Origin: Legionella shakespearei DSM 23087
GTDB taxonomy: Bacteria > Pseudomonadota > Gammaproteobacteria > Legionellales > Legionellaceae
Length of the DNA stretch: 64,000 bases
Assembly (NCBI RefSeq): GCF_000373765.1
Contig: NZ_KB892437.1
Location: 45,970 to 109,969 of the forward strand
Direction of reading: 5' to 3'
In this document: piece after piece, positions 16,210 to 24,025 of the stretch
Layout of the letters: every line of letters begins with the position of its first letter
Position numbering within the stretch: the stretch's first letter is position 1
Position numbers and translations under genes: made by a program
The notes under the pieces: generated by a model
Told to the model about the DNA's origin: nothing
What the model saw: only the letters and a program-made list of their open reading frames with translations
Databases searched by the model: none

Positions 16210-16971
16210 TTAAGTTAAATTATGTTTTGCAAATACCTTCATAGCAGCAACTATGTATTCAGCCAAATCCGGATGAAAGCGATTATAATATTCACGAAAA
16301 TCAGGATGATCTAAATACACTTGTCCAAGTCCTAAATAGGTTTCCTTATTAGGAGTCCAAAAATTATTAACCCAGTCGTAGTGCTTTTGAATAAGTTCCT
16401 GAACCTCATCAGAATCTACTTTTTGCCCTTGCTGGAGTACGTTCACAAGCGCTAAGTTCAGTTGTTCACCAGCCTCTGTAAATTGCTCCCAATCAGGTTT
16501 TTTCCAATGGGCAACACGTTGCCAGCTTTCATCAATTTGTTGTTGAGAAAGAACGCCAGTATCGAGCATGTATTGTTCATGTTCTTGTTGTTTCATTGGG
16601 TCAAAACCGTCAAAAATTTCTTCAATAGCCATTTTATTTTGTCCTCTTAAGTGTGAAATGGTTTTATCAATCGTCTGGATGAGTGTTAGTGTTCGCTCAA
16701 CATTAGATTGCAAAGAAGATTTATGCAGTTGCAATGAATTTATTTTATCGAAATCATCGCAATGCAAAATCCGCTTTATGTCATTAAGAGGAAATTCAAG
16801 TTCGCGGAAAAACAAGATTTGCTGCAGCAAAAGTAGTTGCTCTTCTTGATAATAGCGATACTGATTCTCGCCATAAAATGCTGGCTTTAGTAAACCAATC
16901 TCATCATAAAAGCGCAAAGTGCGACTGCTCACACCAGAAAGTCTGGCTAATTGTTTAATCGTGTACTTCAT
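16210..16971 (-). CDS. MerR-family regulator with TipAS drug-recognition domain
   Basis: The 253-aa protein has an N-terminal MerR DNA-binding domain (YTIKQLARLSGVSSRTLRFY, then YRYYQEEQ), a coiled-coil dimer helix (about 80-115) and a C-terminal TipAS domain (about 125-250: HEQYMLDTGVLSQQQIDESW, HYDWVNNFW, YLGLGQVYLDHPDFREYYN). TipA-type regulators bind peptide or other drugs through this domain and activate promoters by unwinding a long spacer. The promoter upstream has the expected 19-bp spacer, so self-regulation is likely. AGGAGG lies close before the ATG. Confidence 0.9.
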   Translation of the reverse strand: MKYTIKQLARLSGVSSRTLRFYDEIGLLKPAFYGENQYRYYQEEQLLLLQQILFFRELEFPLNDIKRILHCDDFDKINSLQLHKSSLQSNVERTLTLIQTIDKTISHLRGQNKMAIEEIFDGFDPMKQQEHEQYMLDTGVLSQQQIDESWQRVAHWKKPDWEQFTEAGEQLNLALVNVLQQGQKVDSDEVQELIQKHYDWVNNFWTPNKETYLGLGQVYLDHPDFREYYNRFHPDLAEYIVAAMKVFAKHNLT

Positions 16972-16998
16972 ATTGCACTCCTCCTAATAACCAGATAC

Positions 16999-17029
16999 AC
17001 GATAAAGGTTTACGTGACGTTAAGGTCAA
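16999..17029 (-). promoter_or_regulatory. MerR-type promoter of the TipA-like gene
   Basis: On the minus strand the -35 TTGACC (17029-17024) and -10 TATCGT (17004-16999) are separated by exactly 19 bp, the hallmark of MerR-activated promoters. The spacer holds an imperfect dyad centred on ACGTCACGT. It lies about 30 bp before the regulator's ATG, so the regulator probably controls itself. Confidence 0.8.
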
Positions 17030-17134
17030 GCATTTTTCATTAATCTTTGGTCGGATGCAACCATTTTGGTTTTCTGTATACAGCACGTGGCTGTCCTGTT
17101 TAATCTAAATCAATGCTCTGTGCCCCGACAAAAA

Positions 17135-17228
17135 TTCCGCTCCTTAACAGTCGCGGCTCGGTTTCCGTGCGTTTGTATTGACTTTATCGTACACCAGAAA
17201 ACCGAGCCGCGACTGTTAAGGAGCGGAA
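17135..17228. repeat. Family E palindromic repeat
   Basis: TTCCGCTCCTTAACAGTCGC with a fully matching complement GCGACTGTTAAGGAGCGGAA. Outer flanks CTGTGCC and ACTGGCACG suggest that the element extends a further 10-15 bp on each side. Confidence 0.85.
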
Positions 17229-17260
17229 CAGTTATACTGGCACGTACTTTACACCGATAC

Positions 17261-17815
17261 TCAAATCGTGCTACACAAGGCTCCGTACCATAATTGCGGC
17301 ACTCTATCCCGGCTGCAAGCAGACCGGGCTACACGATGATTAACTCCTGTTAATCGTACGTTGAAACCAGTTTCTTCAAGCACTTCTCTTACAACAGATT
17401 CAGATGGAGATTCATTAACATCAACCCAGCCTCCCGGTAAAGTCCACAAGTTATCAGAGCGTTCCTTTGCAAGTAATAGTTGGCCATCTTTTAATATAAA
17501 TGCTCTGACATCTAATTTTGGTGTGGCGTAACCTTTTTCTAATGAAAAAAAATGTTCAACATCATCAATATTTTTATCAGAAAAATAAGCTGCCATTTCT
17601 TTAGCGACACGCTCAAGTTGATTATAACGTTCTATATCAAATTCATTCCTTGAGTAGGTAAGACCATTTTGCGAAATAGCATGTATTTCAGAAATCCATT
17701 TTAAAATGTACATAACTATTTCCTTAAATGAAGTAATTCCGATTTCTATAGAATAAATAATAGACCATAAAATCACAAGGTCAGCTTGTTCCAATTTGTC
17801 CTTATCGGACAGCAT
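17261..17815 (-). CDS. NUDIX hydrolase, 3' end replaced by a repeat
   Basis: The 184-aa frame starts at ATG 17815 after AAAAGGAC. An N-terminal helical domain (1-90, LEQADLVILW, FDIERYNQLERVAKEMAAYF) precedes a NUDIX fold: LDVRAFILKDGQLLLAKER, then the NUDIX box from GGWVDVNESPSESVVREVL to EETGF with its catalytic glutamates. Related two-domain enzymes hydrolyse ADP-ribose-like or other nucleoside diphosphates. After NVRLTGVNH the reading frame runs into a family B half-repeat (17305-17332; VARSACSRD) and unrelated sequence, so the last strands and helix of the NUDIX fold are missing. Probably non-functional. Confidence 0.8.
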   Translation of the reverse strand: MLSDKDKLEQADLVILWSIIYSIEIGITSFKEIVMYILKWISEIHAISQNGLTYSRNEFDIERYNQLERVAKEMAAYFSDKNIDDVEHFFSLEKGYATPKLDVRAFILKDGQLLLAKERSDNLWTLPGGWVDVNESPSESVVREVLEETGFNVRLTGVNHRVARSACSRDRVPQLWYGALCSTI

Positions 17816-17901
17816 GTTGTCCTTTTAGAACCAAACCATAACTGCCCATATAAAGTACAATAAACTTTTGTAATACCTTTATATCACTTGAGGATGATTA
17901 A

Positions 17902-18297
17902 ATGAAACGTGGAGAGTTTGTAGAAACATGTAGCATTCGTGAAAAAGAATTGCAAAAATTGGTCAATCAAATAATGAGCAGACCAGATACCAGAGAAAAT
18001 AGGATATTGCTTCAACACGCATTAAAAGGCGATTATTCTGATTTCGGATCATCTCATCCCCTGCCAAATCATTTGCTTTTTGCAGAGCTTGAAGCTGCAA
18101 ATGCAGTCGAACCCGAATCAGACTGGGGAGCAGTGCTGCGTAATGCTCATAATGGTGAATATGAGCATGGATATGGGGCTTCCTGCCTGTTTTTTCATAC
18201 CAGAAGATTTGTCAACGAAGCAACTCAACAAGCAGATACACGGAAAAAACAAGAAGCTGCTGAAGTGGAGTCAGAATTCGGCTTACTCAGAAAATGA
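17902..18297 (+). CDS. Small hypothetical protein
   Basis: A 131-aa soluble helical protein (IREKELQKLVNQIM, LLFAELEAANAVEPESD, HTRRFVNEATQQADTRKKQ) with a GEYEHGYGAS turn. GAGGA lies about 8 bases before the ATG. It has no signal peptide or recognised domain. It is transcribed divergently from the NUDIX gene, with an AT-rich 86-bp space between them. Confidence 0.6.
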   Translation: MKRGEFVETCSIREKELQKLVNQIMSRPDTRENRILLQHALKGDYSDFGSSHPLPNHLLFAELEAANAVEPESDWGAVLRNAHNGEYEHGYGASCLFFHTRRFVNEATQQADTRKKQEAAEVESEFGLLRK

Positions 18298-18490
18298 TGT
18301 TCACCTGACCTACACTGGAAAAACACTTTGACGCATCCATTGCACTTAGTAATTCTCCCAGTTTACGCGGTAATGTCGAAGCCAGAAAGAAGCCTTTGCA
18401 GGACGTGTAGCCCGGTCTGCTTGCAGCCGGGAAAGCTAATAGCAGCAGCCTCTTCTACATATCTTTGTGTACCGATTCACTTCGTTTCTT

Positions 18491-18582
18491 CGCGCGTCCT
18501 TTTTGCTAAGAATTTCCAAATACTGGCACCCTGCCGCTTTCAGGAGATCCTTCGCGCAAAAAGACGCGCTCAGGACGACGTA
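18491..18582. repeat. Family A repeat with decayed left arm
   Basis: The right arm (GGAGATCCTTCGCGCAAAAA onward) is intact; the left arm has drifted (CGCGCGTCCTTTTTGCTAAG). A family B half-arm sits just upstream at 18417-18432. Together they fill the 460-bp space after the small gene at 17902. Confidence 0.8.
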
Positions 18583-18655
18583 GATCGAGAAACGGCAAAG
18601 AGGTGAAGAGACTGTTACAAGATGGTTCAGTGATTGTCTTTAATATCAATGACAT

Positions 18656-18755
18656 GTAGCCTTGATGCAGCGATAGCGAAATCAAGGTTTTCATATTCCT
18701 AAAGATCTGAAAGCTAAGGAAAACCTTGATTTCGCTATCGCTGCATCAAGGCTAC
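18656..18755. repeat. Family G palindromic repeat, full copy
   Basis: GTAGCCTTGATGCAGCGATA and the remainder of a 33-bp arm, with a perfect complement at 18723-18755 around a loop of about 33 bp. It lies between converging genes and ends 3 bp before the stop of the minus-strand gene, so it may terminate that gene. Confidence 0.88.
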
Positions 18756-18757
18756 GG

Positions 18758-19168
18758 TTATTTATGACTTTGACTCAGAAATCGTTGTGCCTGCTCTTTA
18801 GTCAAACCAGACATCTGGAACTCGGCTCCCAGACTGCTTCGAATTATCGGTGAAGAAACCACAACATCACCCAAGACCAGATTCATTCTCTTGCCTATGT
18901 TTTCACCGCTTAATCGCTTTAACTCAGTTGCCGCAGAACTGCTCAATTTTATTTGCAATCCATATGAGTCTGTAGAATTCGCCGGTTCGATAATTGTTGC
19001 TGACTCAATCATTGCAGCATTAAGAGTCAACTGGCTTTGAATTACCTGAAATACCATCAATGGCCCTGATTCTACAGCGTTAGCCTCTGTGGTCGTTCCA
19101 TAGGCCATTGCAGTTGAAAAAAAAGATAGGCCTAATGTAATACAAAGTCCTTTTAAAAGAATATTCAT
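18758..19168 (-). CDS. Secreted protein resembling the SecD P1-head subdomain
   Basis: The 136-aa precursor has a signal peptide (MNILLKGLCITLGLSFFSTAMA) and a mature part whose second half, KRMNLVLGDVVVSSPIIRSS followed by FQMSGLTKEQAQRFL, follows the pattern of the SecDF periplasmic P1 head ('A I V L D G x V x S A P x I ... I S G x F T x E E A'). Free-standing proteins of this kind are exported, but their role is unknown. An 8-bp tandem array begins 38 bp upstream of its ATG and may influence its expression. Confidence 0.75.
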   Translation of the reverse strand: MNILLKGLCITLGLSFFSTAMAYGTTTEANAVESGPLMVFQVIQSQLTLNAAMIESATIIEPANSTDSYGLQIKLSSSAATELKRLSGENIGKRMNLVLGDVVVSSPIIRSSLGAEFQMSGLTKEQAQRFLSQSHK

Positions 19169-19206
19169 TTTATTGTATACCTCGAAAAAAATTTAACTGT
19201 CTTCAA

Positions 19207-19342
19207 AGGCTAATAGGCTAATAGGCTAATAGGCTAATAGGCTAATAGGCTAATAGGCTAATAGGCTAATAGGCTAATAGGCTAATAGGCTAATAGGCTA
19301 ATAGGCTAATAGGCTAATAGGCTAATAGGCTAATAGGCTAAT
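19207..19342. repeat. Tandem array of 17 octamers (AGGCTAAT)
   Basis: 136 bp made of 17 perfect head-to-tail copies of an 8-bp unit. It sits 38 bp upstream of the start of the SecD-head-like gene (minus) and 266 bp upstream of the P450 gene (plus). It is continuous with a copy of the LysR gene's 5' region and seems to have grown from the GCTAAT found in that gene. Perfect short units are prone to slipped-strand length changes. Confidence 0.95.
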
Positions 19343-19423
19343 AATTGCGGATCAAGTAATATCAAAATAATTCATCATTTATTAAAAATAATGATTATAC
19401 AGATAATATTATCTGAATTACAT
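19337..19423. promoter_or_regulatory. Duplicate of the lysR 5' end and its operator
   Basis: This stretch is almost identical to 22127-22214 (first codons and upstream region of the LysR gene), differing by a few substitutions and small indels. It contains the same perfect 16-bp palindrome CAGATAATATTATCTG (here 19400-19415), a candidate LysR binding site. Here it stands about 190 bp before the P450 start. Confidence 0.85.
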
Positions 19424-19608
19424 AGAGTAGTATTTCCTTGATGCAGCGATAACAAGATTAAACCTCCCGACCATTACATCAAAGAAACTAGAGTTGTAAA
19501 TCGCCTGGTAACATGTGATTATATCGTTGACCAATAAAAAACAGTCTGTGCTTTTGATTGCACTGACTTTATTAATTTAAATCATCTATTGCGTAAGGAT
19601 ACTGCTTT

Positions 19609-21180
19609 ATGTTTCATTTTCTTAGTGGATTTTCTTCATTTATTTCTCGTGTTTTATGGGGGGAAATTAGTTCTCCGTCGTTATTTGATACTATAAAAAA
19701 CGCCCCTGAACCTGTCGTAACGATGAATTTTGGCTTGCTTGGCGGACAGGTTGCATTTGTAAATCCAACGAATCTGGATATGGCTCACTTGATTGATACT
19801 CTTGATGGAGAGCCTAATGGCAGGCGTGGTGAAACCGGGTTGCGCTTTTTCGTCGGAGGCAATTTTCTGAGTACACGTGCTAAAGACGATGCAGAAAATA
19901 CTGCTCTAACCCATCACCATTTGCTCTCAAGTCTGCTTACTCGTCCAGCGGATTATATTGAAAATACTCATCAGGCCATGCACTTATTTCTTCAAGACGG
20001 AAGAAGAGAAATATCTCTACTTGAGCTGGCGACCGTTCCTTTAAGAAATACAGTTGCTCGCGGCTTATTTAATATTGAATCCATTCCATTTGATTTGCAC
20101 CAGGCCTTGCAGGGGTTCTCCGGATTGATTCAAGATAAATTGGATAGTTTTGGTAAAACGTTATCGGTTAAATTAATGACCGCTTATTATTCGTGGTTTT
20201 TCTCTTTTATCCCGCGTTATCAACAGACAAAGACGGATTATCTTGTTGCAGCAGAAAAATTTCTTGCCCAACAGAGCGATCAGATTCTACAGTGTTTTCA
20301 TACCTTAATGGAACATGATGACACTGGAGCGCTTCCAGAAAACTTATCTGGTATTACTAATGCTTTGGCTCGTTTCATTGCCCAACGAGTGAAAGAAACA
20401 AAGCCTGAATTGGCGAAGGACAAAGACCAGTTTCTGGATTATCTGGCAGCCATGACGGAGGCAGATTTACAGCCTTATTTGCACGAAGCAACCATTAAAA
20501 CCTTGCCTATATTACCTTTGCCTGGAGATATGATAGTTATTCCTGTAAGTAGCGCATTAACTGAATTGGCTAGAAATCAGGAACTTTTTCTCCAATTACG
20601 ACATGAGTTGCAACAACGAAAATTTGCTGAAAAGAACTCAGAACAAAAACGCGATGACATCATGCAAGACAGAGAACACAATGGCTTGTTACATCGAATT
20701 TATCTAGAGTCTTTAAGGCGTGATTTCCAACAAAAAACGCCCGAGCATCTGGAGGCTGAAACTATTATTTTGCGTTATAGCGAATATGGCGTTGCTGTAA
20801 AGGACAAGCAGGGAGAGATAGTAACCCAGGTTCCTCCTGGTACTCTGATAGCAATATTGAATGCTCTACCTCGTTTCGATCCTAAAGTCTGGCCTAATCC
20901 TGAAAAATTTGATCCCTCACGTTACATTAGTGATGATGATAAATCACTGGAGAACTGCGTGAAGTCGATTTTCTTCTACGGCAAAAGAAAATGCCCAGCG
21001 AATGTAATTACCGAATTTATTTTTCAGACCTTTATTGCCGATTTAGTAATGAATTATGACCTTCGATTGATAGATGGCAATGATTTAGGACTGGCAAAAA
21101 TTGAACTTTCCCCAGTATCTGATTTGGATCATGGAGTTGAGCTGAATACAACACGATTATCTGAATCGGTCAGCAATTAA
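19609..21180 (+). CDS. Cytochrome P450
   Basis: The 523-aa product has the K-helix ExxR motif in YLESLRRDF (E367, R370), a PERF-like region with WPNPEKFDPSRY, and the heme loop FFYGKRKCPA with thiolate ligand C462 (FxxGxRxC). There is no clear membrane anchor, although residues 1-15 are mildly hydrophobic. P450s insert oxygen from O2 into organic substrates using electrons from a reductase or ferredoxin; no partner gene is in the window. The I-helix region (AxxxT) is poorly conserved, so fatty-acid-peroxygenase-like or otherwise unusual chemistry is possible. AAGGA before the ATG supports the start. A duplicated LysR operator lies upstream. Confidence 0.85.
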   Translation: MFHFLSGFSSFISRVLWGEISSPSLFDTIKNAPEPVVTMNFGLLGGQVAFVNPTNLDMAHLIDTLDGEPNGRRGETGLRFFVGGNFLSTRAKDDAENTALTHHHLLSSLLTRPADYIENTHQAMHLFLQDGRREISLLELATVPLRNTVARGLFNIESIPFDLHQALQGFSGLIQDKLDSFGKTLSVKLMTAYYSWFFSFIPRYQQTKTDYLVAAEKFLAQQSDQILQCFHTLMEHDDTGALPENLSGITNALARFIAQRVKETKPELAKDKDQFLDYLAAMTEADLQPYLHEATIKTLPILPLPGDMIVIPVSSALTELARNQELFLQLRHELQQRKFAEKNSEQKRDDIMQDREHNGLLHRIYLESLRRDFQQKTPEHLEAETIILRYSEYGVAVKDKQGEIVTQVPPGTLIAILNALPRFDPKVWPNPEKFDPSRYISDDDKSLENCVKSIFFYGKRKCPANVITEFIFQTFIADLVMNYDLRLIDGNDLGLAKIELSPVSDLDHGVELNTTRLSESVSN

Positions 21181-21200
21181 AAAATTTATTCTATGGCTTA

Positions 21201-21232
21201 ATCCTTAAATGCCCGAAAGAGTATTTAAGGAT
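21201..21232. terminator. Bidirectional hairpin between P450 and LysR genes
   Basis: ATCCTTAAAT and ATTTAAGGAT form a perfect 10-bp stem with a 12-base loop, 20 bp after the P450 stop and 60 bp after the converging LysR gene. Confidence 0.65.
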
Positions 21233-21291
21233 TTACGCAGCGGACATCGCTTTTGCGACTTTGACTCAGAATCTGTAGCTTGGACGCAAAA

Positions 21292-22155
21292 CTATTTAAT
21301 AGCATCAATTGTAGCTGCAAAATAATCTGGCTGCTCAAGTCTCTTGTACCATGCCAGTGTAATCGGATTAATGTAGGCTTTCCCCTCATTAAGAATATGT
21401 AAGCCCCCTGCTTGTATGTAAGGTTCTGCAAATTCCCTGGTAAGGACACCATAACCAAATTCGGCAATAAATAATTGGGCAATACTTTCCGTGTTATTAA
21501 CAAAGTGTCGCTCTGACTGAATTCCGTTTAATAGACCATATTTGTTTAAATACGAAAAGGTCATTTGATCATTCTGATCAAAATCGATTATTTTTTCATT
21601 CCTAATGATGTCAGATAATTTGCGATGCTTCCAGTTTGCAGAACAAACTAATAAATAATGTTCTGGAGATAAAGGCTTATTGTTCATCTCTTGAGTCACT
21701 TGTTCTGGCCTTACTAACACAAAATCAACGGCACCAGATTTCAACTGCTGGCTGATATCAAAAGTGTCATCTATTAAAAATGACATATGCAACTTAGGAA
21801 AGTTTTTCAATATCGGTTGGCATTGAGGGATAATTCTTGAACGCATAATACTGGATGGCCCCGCAATTTTCATCCGTAAATCGGATAAAACACCCGCCCC
21901 TTGAATGTTTGCAAGCACCACACTTCCCATTTCAGTTACTCTCTGACAATAGCGGTGCAGCTGCTCACCTTCCGCAGTTAACAACATGCCACGGCGACTA
22001 CGGATGAACAACGTAGTTTGCATTTTTTGTTCTAACAGACGCAAGCGTTGAGTGACTGCTGTTTGGGTCAAAAAAAGTGATTCTGCAGCAGCATGAACTG
22101 TCCCTTCGCTAACAATTGCTTCAAATGCTAATAATTGCGGATCAAGTAATATCAA
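21292..22155 (-). CDS. LysR-family transcriptional regulator (ArgP-like)
   Basis: The 287-aa protein has the N-terminal winged helix-turn-helix (LAFEAIVSEGTVHAAAESLF, LTQTAVTQRLRLLEQ, LFIRSRRGMLLTAEGEQL) and a periplasmic-binding-like effector domain (about 90-285: LRMKIAGPSSIMRSRIIP, FDISQQLKSGAVDFVLVRPE). The overall layout recalls ArgP/IciA, which senses lysine or arginine. The best start is a TTG at 22155; no in-frame ATG lies nearby. It is divergent from the ureohydrolase gene with 116 bp between, and the palindrome there is its likely operator. It probably responds to a metabolite of that enzyme. Confidence 0.88.
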   Translation of the reverse strand: MILLDPQLLAFEAIVSEGTVHAAAESLFLTQTAVTQRLRLLEQKMQTTLFIRSRRGMLLTAEGEQLHRYCQRVTEMGSVVLANIQGAGVLSDLRMKIAGPSSIMRSRIIPQCQPILKNFPKLHMSFLIDDTFDISQQLKSGAVDFVLVRPEQVTQEMNNKPLSPEHYLLVCSANWKHRKLSDIIRNEKIIDFDQNDQMTFSYLNKYGLLNGIQSERHFVNNTESIAQLFIAEFGYGVLTREFAEPYIQAGGLHILNEGKAYINPITLAWYKRLEQPDYFAATIDAIK

Positions 22156-22190
22156 AATAATTCATCACTTATTAAAAATAATGAATTATA

Positions 22191-22206
22191 CAGATAATAT
22201 TATCTG
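22191..22206. promoter_or_regulatory. Candidate LysR operator, 16-bp perfect palindrome
   Basis: CAGATAATATTATCTG is a perfect dyad (the T-N11-A class expected for LysR proteins is also satisfied within it) in the space between the lysR and ureohydrolase genes. It is 36 bp from the lysR start and 66 bp from the ureohydrolase start, and recurs exactly at 19400-19415. Confidence 0.7.
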
Positions 22207-22271
22207 AATTACAATGAGTTTTTTAAATACAATTTGGATAGAACCATTTCCAAAAATCAAGGGGTTAGATT

Positions 22272-23150
22272 ATGACTAAATTGAAATATGCAAGTAGCCT
22301 GGATTTTGCGAGTGCACAATCCGTCATTTTTGGTGTTAACACAAAATGCGCAGGAACTGCACCTACATTTTCATCAACATCTGATCGAAATGAATTTTCT
22401 GCTGATTTTATCCGACAGGTTGATAACAGATTATATTCACTTCCCGAAAATTTTAAATCAGGTGCTCAACTTTGGGATGAAGGTAATCTGGAGATACAGC
22501 AACATACTCTTTCGGATGAAATCCAGTTGGTCTATTCAAAATTTTGCACACTGATGAGAAACCAAAAAAAACCTATTTGCCTGGGAGGGGATCATATTAT
22601 CAAATATGCAGCATTAAAAGCACTGGATGATACGATACCAGGTGAGTATGGAGTTATTTATCTTGATGCCCATCCTGATTGTGAAGCTCAAGACGTACTG
22701 TCATACAGTTCAATTCTACACCATGGATTCTTGCTGCCTTCATTAGCCCCGCAGCAAATTATGCTAATGGGTATTCGACAATTCACAGAAAGTGAAGCGA
22801 CTGCATTAACCACTTATCAACCTGATATTGGCGTTATCATGGGTAGTGAATTTGCCTGCGCTAACCTGGAAATGATGACAAAAAAAATTATCACTCAATT
22901 TGCTGGACTAAAATATCTTTATTTTTCAATCGATCTCGATGGATTAAACCCATCATGCGCACCAGCGGTAGAAAGCCCTTACCCTGGAGGGCCTAGCGTA
23001 AACCAGCTCATCTATTTACTTCACAGCTTGCGAAATCATTTTACTTACATTGGTATGGATATTTGTGAACTAATCCCAAAATTAGATCATAACCATATTA
23101 CAGCGTTATCAGCAGCACGGATAATAAAAGAATTTTATAGTATTGCATGA
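22272..23150 (+). CDS. Ureohydrolase (arginase/agmatinase family)
   Basis: The 292-aa enzyme has all expected binuclear manganese motifs: GGDH, DAHPD and SIDLDGLNPS. The last departs from the usual SxDxDxxDPxxxPG by Asn for Asp and Ala for Gly, but the metal-binding aspartates stay. Family members hydrolyse a guanidino group of arginine, agmatine, guanidinobutyrate or formiminoglutamate; substrate-loop residues do not let me choose. AGGGG precedes the ATG. The divergent ArgP-like regulator suggests a basic amino acid or its derivative as inducer. Confidence 0.88.
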   Translation: MTKLKYASSLDFASAQSVIFGVNTKCAGTAPTFSSTSDRNEFSADFIRQVDNRLYSLPENFKSGAQLWDEGNLEIQQHTLSDEIQLVYSKFCTLMRNQKKPICLGGDHIIKYAALKALDDTIPGEYGVIYLDAHPDCEAQDVLSYSSILHHGFLLPSLAPQQIMLMGIRQFTESEATALTTYQPDIGVIMGSEFACANLEMMTKKIITQFAGLKYLYFSIDLDGLNPSCAPAVESPYPGGPSVNQLIYLLHSLRNHFTYIGMDICELIPKLDHNHITALSAARIIKEFYSIA

Positions 23151-23211
23151 TGAGGTTTATGACTTGCATAAAACTAATCCAGATCTTTCTATACGGGTTT
23201 ATTAATTATAA

Positions 23212-23391
23212 CGTGAGTTATGGATAAGAAGCTTGATTTACCTCGATCCGTTCGGGCTGAGGAGAGGCGATAGCCTCGTCTCGAAGCCTTAGCACCATGC
23301 CAAGGCTTCGAGACAGCGCTAGCGCGCTTCCTCAGCCCGAACGGCATCGAAGTAACGAATGGATAAAACAAGCCTCTTATCCATGACTCAC
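23212..23391. mobile_element. Family D element, about 180 bp
   Basis: Runs from CGTGAGTTATGGATAAG to TTATCCATGACTCACT, with the D interior (CGTTCGGGCTGAGGAG and complement). The flanks are TAATTATAA and roughly TAATTAATA, too AT-rich to prove a target duplication. Confidence 0.75.
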
Positions 23392-23449
23392 TTTAATTAA
23401 TAAAATGAGCTAAAATTATTTATCAGGTTGATAAATAAGGATGTTTTCA

Positions 23450-24025
23450 ATGGATTTATTAATTAAAAAGCTGAGTTTGTTATGTGGTTTGCTCTTTTCC
23501 TGTGCCTGTATTCAGGCAGCAACCCCAATTGTATGTGACCAGAGGTATGCGCTGTGTACCTCCGCACGCTGTGTCCCGTCACCGGAAAACCCCGATGTAG
23601 CTTTGTGTGAGTGTGTGACGGAGCAAGGCCCAAGCGTTGGTTTTACCAGCTGTGAAAAGAGAAAGCCTGCTTATACCCAATATAAGACACTATCTCTTGT
23701 CTCAACTTTTTCATTTGCTCAGTTTGCAACAAAAAAATCGATGAATTGCCCTAAGGGTACGCCTTGGGCGAATTGTGTTGATATGCCATGTACTGTTGAT
23801 CCCCAAAATGATAAGCGAGCATTTTGTCTCTGTACGCTGAATGCGACTCAGCCTTTCTTTACTTTTGGTGGCTCTTGTAATACCGATAGTTGCGCCACAG
23901 GATTCTGGTCGGGTGCAACGGGTGAAGATTCTGAACTATTACGTAACGCATTGGCGCAATCAACGCATTCGAATGTGCACCCCTTAAGTTGTAACACACC
24001 ATCATCAGACGAGGACACAAAATGA
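23450..24025 (+). CDS. Cys-rich secreted protein
   Basis: Start placed at ATG 23450, since AGGAT lies 8 bases before it; the ATG at 23441 is part of that signal. The 191-aa precursor has a signal peptide (LLCGLLFSCACIQA) and at least twelve further cysteines in two similar blocks: CDQRYALCTSARCVPSPENP...CEC and CPKGTPWANCVDMPCTVDPQ...CLC. The blocks look like an internal duplication and are probably disulfide-bonded. It overlaps the amidohydrolase start by 4 bp (ATGA), so the two are translated together. No named family is recognised. Confidence 0.75.
   Translation: MDLLIKKLSLLCGLLFSCACIQAATPIVCDQRYALCTSARCVPSPENPDVALCECVTEQGPSVGFTSCEKRKPAYTQYKTLSLVSTFSFAQFATKKSMNCPKGTPWANCVDMPCTVDPQNDKRAFCLCTLNATQPFFTFGGSCNTDSCATGFWSGATGEDSELLRNALAQSTHSNVHPLSCNTPSSDEDTK

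Noticed and set aside
16462..16849. Plus-strand frames opposite the MerR gene
   Set aside because: Antisense of a clear MerR/TipAS coding region.
18328..18694. Open frames on both strands in the repeat block
   Set aside because: Composed of B and A repeat translation; no ribosome-binding site and no independent signal.
19207..19342. CRISPR-like array
   Set aside because: Units are 8 bp, directly adjacent, without spacers; it is a simple tandem repeat.
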